Made by a program: the position numbers and the translations under genes. 64,000 nucleotides of DNA from Sorghum bicolor (lineage: Eukaryota; Streptophyta; Magnoliopsida; Poales; Poaceae): positions 15,100,387 to 15,164,386 of the forward strand of contig NC_012875.2 of the NCBI RefSeq assembly GCF_000003195.3, read 5' to 3'. Positions within the stretch are counted from its first letter, which is position 1. The number at the start of each line of letters is the position of its first letter. The notes beneath the pieces are model-generated. The model ran no database searches. It worked only from the letters and a program-made list of their open reading frames with translations, and was not told the origin of the DNA. Of the stretch, positions 58,120 to 64,000 are shown piece after piece.

Positions 58120-61100
58120 CTATTTGGGGTCAAGGTCGGTGCTGATCGTCAGCACTTTGCCGTCGGAGTTGTTGGGGTCGAGCGGGATCCTCTTGGTTCC
58201 TTCCGCCGCCTCGAAGCTGCCCGCGTGGCGCTTAGGCTCTGGAGCCTCAGCGGCCAGGGCCTCGAGCTTCGCGACGAGCTCGGTGGAGTTCTCGACCGCC
58301 TCCCCGTACTCGACGCACTCGACGTCGCACTCGTAGGCATGCTCGAAGGAGGAACTGACAGTGATAACGCCTTTGGGACCGGGCATCTTCATCTTCAAGT
58401 AGGTGTAGTTGGGTATAGCCATGAACTTGGCGTAGCCCGGGCGCCCGATGATGGCGTGGTACGTGCCTCGGAACCCAACCACTTCAAAGGTGAGGGTCTC
58501 CTTCCTGAAGTTGGCCGCCGTGCCGAAGCAGACCGGTAGGTCAATTCGACCTACTGGCAGTGCCTTTTTCCCTGGCACGACGCCATGGAAACCGCCGGCG
58601 CTCGGCTGGAGGCGTCCTCTATCGATGCCGAGGAGGTCGAGGGTCTCGAGGTAGATGATGTTGAGGCTGCTGCCACCATCCATCAGCACTTTCGAGAGTC
58701 GGGTGTTGATGATGATGGGGTCGACGACAAGCGGGTAGACGCCCGGGGCGACTACCTTGTCGGGGTGGTCCTCTCGGTTGAAAGTGATAGGAGTGCTTGA
58801 CCAGCTAAGGTATTGGGGCACCGCCATTCTTGCTGCAAAGACTTCGCGACGCTCCCTTTTGCGCTGCCTCGTGGTCAATTGAGTCGAGGGCCCGCCGTAG
58901 ATCATGTAGCAGTCGTGGACGGCGGGGAAGCCGTCGTCATCTTTGTTGTCCTCCTTGCCGCCAGCCTTCTCTTTCTTGGAGTCATCACGCGTATCTTTTT
59001 TGAACCCCGGACCGTCGAAATGCCTTCTCAGCATACGGCAGTCCTTGAGCTTGTGGTTGGCGCCTCCCTTATGGTAAGGGCACGGTTCCTCCAACATTTT
59101 GTCGAAGATGCCTCCATCCGGAGGGCCTCGAGGCTTTTTTCGATCCATGGCGGCGACAAGGTTGTCATCGGAACCTTCCCGGTGGAACTGTCGCGCTTTC
59201 TGCTTCTTTTTGTTTTTCTTGAGGCCTCGACTGGAGGTCCCATCTTCGTCGATGGGCTGCTTGCCTTTTCTTCCTTCTGAGCTGAAGAAGGCGCCGACTG
59301 CCTCCTCCCCCGCCGCGTAGTTGGCTACTACGTCCATCAGCTCGTCGACGGTCTGAGGTCGATTGCGACCTAATTCCCGCACCAAGTCTCGACTGGTGGT
59401 GCCCGAGACAAACGCCAAGATGACGTCGTGGTCAGGGATGTGCGGCAGCTCAGTGCGCTGTTTCGAGAAGCGTCGGGCATACTCCCGAAGAGTTTCTCCC
59501 GACTTCTGCTTGCACTTGCTTAGGTCCCACGAGTTCCCTGGCCGTATGTAGGTCCCTTTGAAGTTACCCTCGAAGACTCTGACCAGATCAACCCAGTTGT
59601 GGATCTGATTGGCAGGGAGTTCCTCGAGCCATCGACGGGCGGTGTCAGAGAGGAAAAGGGGTAGCTGTCTGATGATGGCTCGATCATCACCTCGAGCGCC
59701 ACCTAGCTGACAGGCCAGTCTGAAGTCGGCCAGCCACAACTCTGGTTTGGTCTCTCCATTGTACTTCGCGATGCTGGTCGGGGGTCGAAATGGATTGGGC
59801 AGGGGCGTGCTGCGGATCGCCCTGCTGAACACCCGTGGGCCTGGTGGCTCGGGGGCCACCCGGTCCTCGTCGCTGTCGTATCTCCCGCCGCGATGCGCGC
59901 TATAACCGCGCTCTTCCGCGTCTCCGTGCCGGCGGCGTCTATTTTCTTTGATGTCGTGCCGCGCGTCGTGTCGACGTTGATTGTCGGCAGGGAGGATGAG
60001 GGCGGTCTTTCTACCTCGAGGGGGAGGTTGTTGATGGACTGACACCTCCTCTTCGTTTAGAGGCTGTTCGTCGCGCTTCTCTGTGGCAGCTCCTCGTCGT
60101 CGAGACGCCGAACTTTCGGCTTGTTGAACCGCTGCCACCTGGAGCAATGTCTGTACTTCATCTCGAATGCGTCGGGCCTGGGAATTCGACGGCTCTGGCA
60201 TGTTACGTAGCAGCATCGTCGCTGCCACTACATTTTGGCCTGCTCGAGGGAAACGGCTGACAGGTTGCTCTGGCTCTGCGTCGCCGACGATCTGTCGATG
60301 TACCTCTCGAGCGCGTCTGCGGACACTTCCGCCCGGCGGGTAGGGCAGGTCTTGTTCGAGGGTTTGCTCGAGCAGGACGAGACGCTCGCGGTCTTCGTCG
60401 AGCTTCATCTTGAGCTCCCGCAGCTGCGCGAGCTGCGCGGTTCTATCTTCTTGAGGAAGAGGGTCGAGCTGTCCGTCGTTCCCAGGCGTCCCGGGGTCTT
60501 CTCGCGCCGCGGGGGCTCGACCACCCGCAGCAGCATCCCGTGTCTCGTCAGTGGTTTCTGCCGCCCCGTCGATGTGATAGCATTCCCTTGTAGGGTCATA
60601 GCTATCTGTCTCGGAGTCGGAGTCCGGTTCGGCGGCGTAGAAACACCCATGTCCTTCCTCCAGCAATCGTTGCCTGAGGGGGGTGATCGAGTATCGTCCG
60701 GGGCCTAGACGACGGAGGCCTCGTACTTGGGAAAGGTCCGGCAGCTCGGACGCCGGCCGCCGCGCTTCAGAGCTACGTGGGAGGACCATTGGTCTTTCTA
60801 CGTATGTCTGGGCATTTGGGCATATCCCCCTGGCGAGCGACGCCGCGGCGTTGTCCAATCCGAACGGCAGTGCCGCTCTTGGAGAGAACGACCCGTGTGG
60901 GAGGGGCCTAGCTGCGGTGGGGGAGAGCGCGCGAGACGCGTCCCCTCCCGTCGTTGCGCGGTGCTGAGTCGTCGCGCTTGTTGCTCCGTCATACGGTGCT
61001 GCCGACTTGTGGCCTACGTCCTGCCTCGCACGAGTTGTTGGTCGTGCTGAAGCAGGACGGCCGCGGTGATGCTGTCCGCGCCTCTTCTTAGGCGGGGAAG

Positions 61101-61272
61101 CGTGATGGTGAGGGCGTCTCGGGGCCTTCAACCGTGCTAGCGTAACGCGGGCTCCTCCTGGTCCTTTGACTGAGAGCAAGATCATGTCGTAGCCGGAGCC
61201 CGTAGACATGAACTCGAGACTCCCAAACCAAATCACCGTGGAGCGCGGAAGCGGCGAGGCAAGAGCAGCCAT
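58120..61272 (-). CDS. gypsy gag-protease, 1050 codons
   Basis: The ATG at 61272 is the first outside the LTR; the open frame itself extends back into the LTR. A long basic, disordered N-terminus comes first, then a helical stretch (RTAQLAQLRELKMKLDEDRE). The retrotransposon gag domain lies at about 510-650 (RWLEELPANQIHNWVDLVRV, GETLREYARRFSKQRTELPH). A Cys/His cluster CPYHKGGANHKLKDC is near 731-745, and the aspartic protease site LMDGGSSLNIIY near 863. It makes the cytoplasmic particle and cuts it. TAG at 58120-58122 ends it and the pol frame continues in phase, so this stop may be a nonsense mutation or a read-through site. Confidence 0.88.
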   Translation of the reverse strand: MAALASPLPRSTVIWFGSLEFMSTGSGYDMILLSVKGPGGARVTLARLKAPRRPHHHASPPKKRRGQHHRGRPASARPTTRARQDVGHKSAAPYDGATSATTQHRATTGGDASRALSPTAARPLPHGSFSPRAALPFGLDNAAASLARGICPNAQTYVERPMVLPRSSEARRPASELPDLSQVRGLRRLGPGRYSITPLRQRLLEEGHGCFYAAEPDSDSETDSYDPTRECYHIDGAAETTDETRDAAAGGRAPAAREDPGTPGNDGQLDPLPQEDRTAQLAQLRELKMKLDEDRERLVLLEQTLEQDLPYPPGGSVRRRAREVHRQIVGDAEPEQPVSRFPRAGQNVVAATMLLRNMPEPSNSQARRIRDEVQTLLQVAAVQQAESSASRRRGAATEKRDEQPLNEEEVSVHQQPPPRGRKTALILPADNQRRHDARHDIKENRRRRHGDAEERGYSAHRGGRYDSDEDRVAPEPPGPRVFSRAIRSTPLPNPFRPPTSIAKYNGETKPELWLADFRLACQLGGARGDDRAIIRQLPLFLSDTARRWLEELPANQIHNWVDLVRVFEGNFKGTYIRPGNSWDLSKCKQKSGETLREYARRFSKQRTELPHIPDHDVILAFVSGTTSRDLVRELGRNRPQTVDELMDVVANYAAGEEAVGAFFSSEGRKGKQPIDEDGTSSRGLKKNKKKQKARQFHREGSDDNLVAAMDRKKPRGPPDGGIFDKMLEEPCPYHKGGANHKLKDCRMLRRHFDGPGFKKDTRDDSKKEKAGGKEDNKDDDGFPAVHDCYMIYGGPSTQLTTRQRKRERREVFAARMAVPQYLSWSSTPITFNREDHPDKVVAPGVYPLVVDPIIINTRLSKVLMDGGSSLNIIYLETLDLLGIDRGRLQPSAGGFHGVVPGKKALPVGRIDLPVCFGTAANFRKETLTFEVVGFRGTYHAIIGRPGYAKFMAIPNYTYLKMKMPGPKGVITVSSSFEHAYECDVECVEYGEAVENSTELVAKLEALAAEAPEPKRHAGSFEAAEGTKRIPLDPNNSDGKVLTISTDLDPK

Positions 61273-61310
61273 CCGGAAAGGAGTGGGAAATCGATGAAAA
61301 AACACGCAGG

Positions 61311-61330
61311 ACCCCTTCCTGGCGCGCCAA
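61311..61330 (-). other. Primer-binding site of the gypsy
   Basis: TTGGCGCGCCAGGAAGGGGT one base after the LTR. It resembles the 3' end complement of a plant tRNA-Arg. Confidence 0.75.
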
Positions 61331-61331
61331 C

Positions 61332-62319
61332 TGTCGGTGTTTTTCCCCCGGGGGGTCACACCAACGAGTAAATTTGTGTGCGTGCTCCCTTTTCCGGATG
61401 GTGATGCAAGAAGACACAAAGATTTATCCTGGTTCGGGCAAGAGAAGGCCCTACGTCCAGCGGGGGGAGAGAGTTTGTATTATCTTGCACCTAAGTGCTT
61501 GTACAGGGGCGAATACAAGCGTGGTATGAAGTGTGGAACTCTACTGCGTATGAGCGTGGTCTTGTGTTGTCCTCCCCTTTCTATTCCTGAGTCTCTCCTT
61601 TTATAGCTCCAAGGAGAGACCTAGGGTACATGCGTAGATGTTAGAGTAGGGGTCGATAGCCGCATGGAGCGCCGACCTACTCGAGGCTTCCGTACGTCAC
61701 GGCCTCGAGCCGTCCCATCTTGATAGCCCGGTGATGATTACGCGTGCTTCTGCGTCCTACCTTGCCCGCCGCCTTGCGCTAGTTCTGAGGTCGCACGCTT
61801 GTACGGTATGGCGGCAGATTCGGCGGGGTAGTTGTGGTGTTGTCGGTCGACGCCCAACTTGTCCCTAGGAAGGGACACTGTTCGGTCGAGGGTCGGACGC
61901 CATTTAATACGCTGATATCTGGAGCGCTGACCTTTGTGGCCTCGAGGGGGTCCCGATTAGACGTTCCATCCTTGTTTCCCGTGCCCTGGCACGCCCGGGG
62001 CCGTTCGGTGGGAAGGCTGCAAAAAGAACGATGGGACGGAAGCCTCCCGTGGCCCATGTGTTAGGTGGGGAAGCGTCAGGTGCATTAAATGCTCCGACCC
62101 GCGTGCGCGCGTCAGGCGGCGGACAGTGTCCTTGCGCTCGACGCCCCTCGGTTCGCTCGAGCCCGCTTCCGTATTCGACGGCAGTTGCTGCTCGAGCCCT
62201 GGCCGATTCGCTCGACAGTATTTCCGTCTTCGAGGCTACGGCCGTCGATGGTCGCCCGTGTGCACGGATGGTGTCCTTATACGCATTGGTGAGGGTACCC
62301 CTTGTTGGTATCCTCGACA
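61332..62319 (-). repeat. 5' LTR of the gypsy (right copy)
   Basis: 988 bp, directly followed on the minus strand by the primer site. CTCGAG-rich like the whole element. Confidence 0.92.
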
Positions 62320-62753
62320 GTATCCTACTTGTGGAAAAAGTGTACAACCTCTGCAGAGTGTAAATCTATCTGGATAGCCGTGTCCGCGGTCTCGGACGGG
62401 TTATGGTTTGGTTTCAACAACTAGATGGGTTGGGATGAGTGAAAACATGAGAGTGAGTGTGATTTTGGAAATAAATGGTTGACTGCCATTGTGTTGTGGG
62501 AACAAGGGTTCAACAACACTTAAAATTGTGTTCAAACCCCCATTTTTTAGAAATACTATCATATGTAGAAAAAGAGGTCTTTTACAACAGTATTTGTGAA
62601 ATGAAACCTTGCATGTGTAAAAAGATAGCTTTATGCAAATAAAACTAAGCCTCATCCTTGATTTATCCATATGCATATATACTGTTATCCCCTTCCGTAG
62701 GGTAAGGTTGGATTTGTTGAGTACTTTGTACTCACCCTTGCTTTATTAAACAG

Positions 62754-62794
62754 AGGAAGATCCGGACTTCGATCCCGAAGTGGCGTTCGAGTAA
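62754..62794 (+). CDS. Acidic mini-exon 3 with stop, in the long LTR
   Basis: Acceptor TTAAACAG|AG. Joined in phase it reads EEDPDFDPEVAFE then TAA, matching the acidic style of the exon at 47276-47383. The intron between them now holds the 14-kb gypsy. Confidence 0.4.
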
Positions 62795-62968
62795 AGTCGT
62801 GTCTGCACCCAACTAAGCCTGTGGCATTGGGACTCGTCAGATGTTCGATTGTGATATCGTTTGTTTCTGGGTCTTTTGGACCTATGTTGTATTTTGGTGT
62901 CTTATTATTATAGCGTGCCTTCTGTGTCCACGCTTACCGAGACTACTACGCTGAAACTTATCTGATGT

Positions 62969-62974
62969 AATAAA
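62969..62974 (+). terminator. Poly(A) signal of the long LTR
   Basis: AATAAA in GATGTAATAAATGTGG, 70 bp before the LTR end. Confidence 0.45.
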
Positions 62975-63042
62975 TGTGGTACTAGCCTCCTGGGACTAGT
63001 ATTGTATCACATTTGAGTTCCTGGTTTACCGGGGACGCTTCA

Positions 63043-64000
63043 CCCCCGTAGCCTCCAATCCAAGAGACATAACGTGAATTCATGGTTTTAACCCTGCGCA
63101 GGTTTGTATCGCTTTACCCATGATTATCTTGACCAATTTTCCATCACACTTCCTTAGGTATGACTCATGGCCAAAATACCGTGACTTTCCCCACTTCCGT
63201 ATATTATATACATCCACATCTATCCACGTGCGCTAATATATGCGCCTGGGTGTACTTCATCGACACCTGATTGGGAATTTCGTCACCCAACCCTCTCCTC
63301 ACTTACCATAGGGAGTATATAACAACATTCATGGGTACCGGACTCGCCCGTCCCAAACGAGTTCACTTGCCGATACGATTTCATACGGCCCACATAATGA
63401 GTGAGAAGGGTGAGTCCTTATATATTCATAGTCGATATAGAGAGAGCTTGACCGACCCAAATTCATCATCACATTCCATGAGCTCTCTCTATATAAATAC
63501 TTATTTATCATCCAGTAATCATTATCCATCATAATCATCATGTCCAGTTTAATTTAGAAAATATATTTTTATGCAAGTATTTTGAAAATAAGTTCATTTT
63601 TATAAAAAAATCTATGTATCGTCTACATGACTTGCCTGTCATTCACAAATGTGATATCGGATCCTTCCATTTTCCTTCATACATCATGCCGAAAGTTTAA
63701 CTTGCTTCCTGTAATTATAATACCTATTTTTAATAAATTGGAATTTAGCAAAAATAAGAGAATACACACAAATTTATACATTGTGTCTACGTAGCAGTGT
63801 GTCTTCTTCTACAGTCAAGATATTTCATTAGTCTCAAATTTCAGCTTTACTATGATTGGTAGGAAATATTCTGGTCCCTAGGAATTCAATCAGTCACTAA
63901 GTTAATTAATATTCTTAATCTTTCCCTTTCCCATTTACACGTGAGCCCTGCTAGCTACTTGTACTACAAATAATATCTAGTACGTGCATACTGCATGTGA
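63043..64000. other. Right-end repeat-derived DNA
   Basis: Continues the older repeat that the solo LTR split (CCCCC then GTAGCCTCC). No gene is supported. A 13-bp inverted pair, CGATATAGAGAGAGCTTG and GAGCTCTCTCTATATAA, lies at 63433 and 63481. Confidence 0.4.

Larger units (their letters stand above)
48144..62319 (-). mobile_element. Tat-type Ty3/gypsy, complete, GTATC duplication
   Basis: 14,176 bp. Both LTRs are 988 bp (48144-49131, 61332-62319), TGTCGGTG to CCTCGACA, with four differences by eye, and a perfect GTATC duplication (48139-48143, 62320-62324). The primer site TTGGCGCGCCAGGAAGGGG (61330-61312, minus) is the tRNA-Arg type of Tat elements, and the purine tract lies at 49132-49144, so it reads on the minus strand. 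Gag-pol runs 61272 to 54892. A separate spliced gene (50041-54335) runs the other way in the 3' part, as in Grande-like members of the group. Confidence 0.92.
46342..63042 (+). mobile_element. Long solo LTR split by a gypsy insertion, CCCCC duplication
   Basis: Left end TGTAACATCCC at 46342, right end GGGGACGCTTCA at 63042, both flanked by CCCCC (46337-46341, 63043-63047). Removing the gypsy and its 5-bp duplication leaves about 2.5 kb with LTR-like order: TATA box (46669), splice donor, acidic mini-exons, AATAAA (62969). No primer site or interior coding follows, so it is best read as a solo LTR. Confidence 0.6.

Noticed and set aside
58148..61050. Plus-strand ORFs up to 215 codons opposite gypsy gag-pol
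   Set aside because: They are shadows of the conserved minus-strand frame.

Overview
The window is plant nuclear DNA, almost certainly from a large-genome grass of the Andropogoneae (sorghum, sugarcane or Miscanthus type). The evidence is dense nests of Ty1/copia and Ty3/gypsy LTR retrotransposons, a GGCCTTGTTTAG-type MITE typical of that tribe, PIF/Harbinger-like elements, L1-type LINE pieces, and a spliced GT-AG gene. There are no bacterial-style operons, CRISPR arrays or recognisable tRNA/rRNA genes.

The only host gene I can support lies on the minus strand and takes up most of the left two thirds, 42629 down to 3454. Sixteen exons join in one uninterrupted frame of 472 codons plus stop. 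The product is a tetratricopeptide-repeat (TPR) protein of the kinesin-light-chain/nephrocystin-3-like type, with a basic, possibly mitochondrial, N-terminus and a hydrophobic segment. The 1.4-kb coding sequence is spread over 39 kb because introns 6, 8, 11 and 13 are filled with transposons. One exon is only 12 nt long, and two introns appear to use GC rather than GT donors.

Transposon layout, left to right. 1-3034: copia remnant cut by the window edge, downstream of the host gene. Intron 14 (3662-5109): LINE tail and an LTR fragment. Intron 13 (5241-14697): a short-LTR copia at 6626-14403 with a perfect AAGGC target duplication, holding three broken minus-strand copias. Intron 11 (14928-18870): a copia at 15569-18242 (ATTAA duplication) with a second element inside it. 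Intron 10: a MITE. Intron 8 (20220-29504): a LINE, a plus copia (D) joined tail-to-tail to a minus copia (F), and a non-autonomous LTR element (G) inside F. Intron 6 (29954-37571): a LINE tail with 15-bp duplication, a PIF-like element, and a copia with both ends (E, 31677-37077, ATATT duplication). Intron 2: a copia LTR.

Beyond the gene's 5' end, a second PIF-like element (43360-44539) carries pieces of two host genes, an LRR receptor kinase and an ABCG transporter. The right end is a Russian doll. A Tat-type Ty3/gypsy (48144-62319, identical-length 988-bp LTRs, GTATC duplication) sits inside what looks like a 2.5-kb solo LTR (46342-63042, CCCCC duplication), which itself sits in older repeat DNA. 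The gypsy has gag-pol on the minus strand, broken by two in-frame stops, and a convergent six-exon gene on the plus strand coding for a 1300-residue protein with a gypsy-type-transposon domain and coiled coils.
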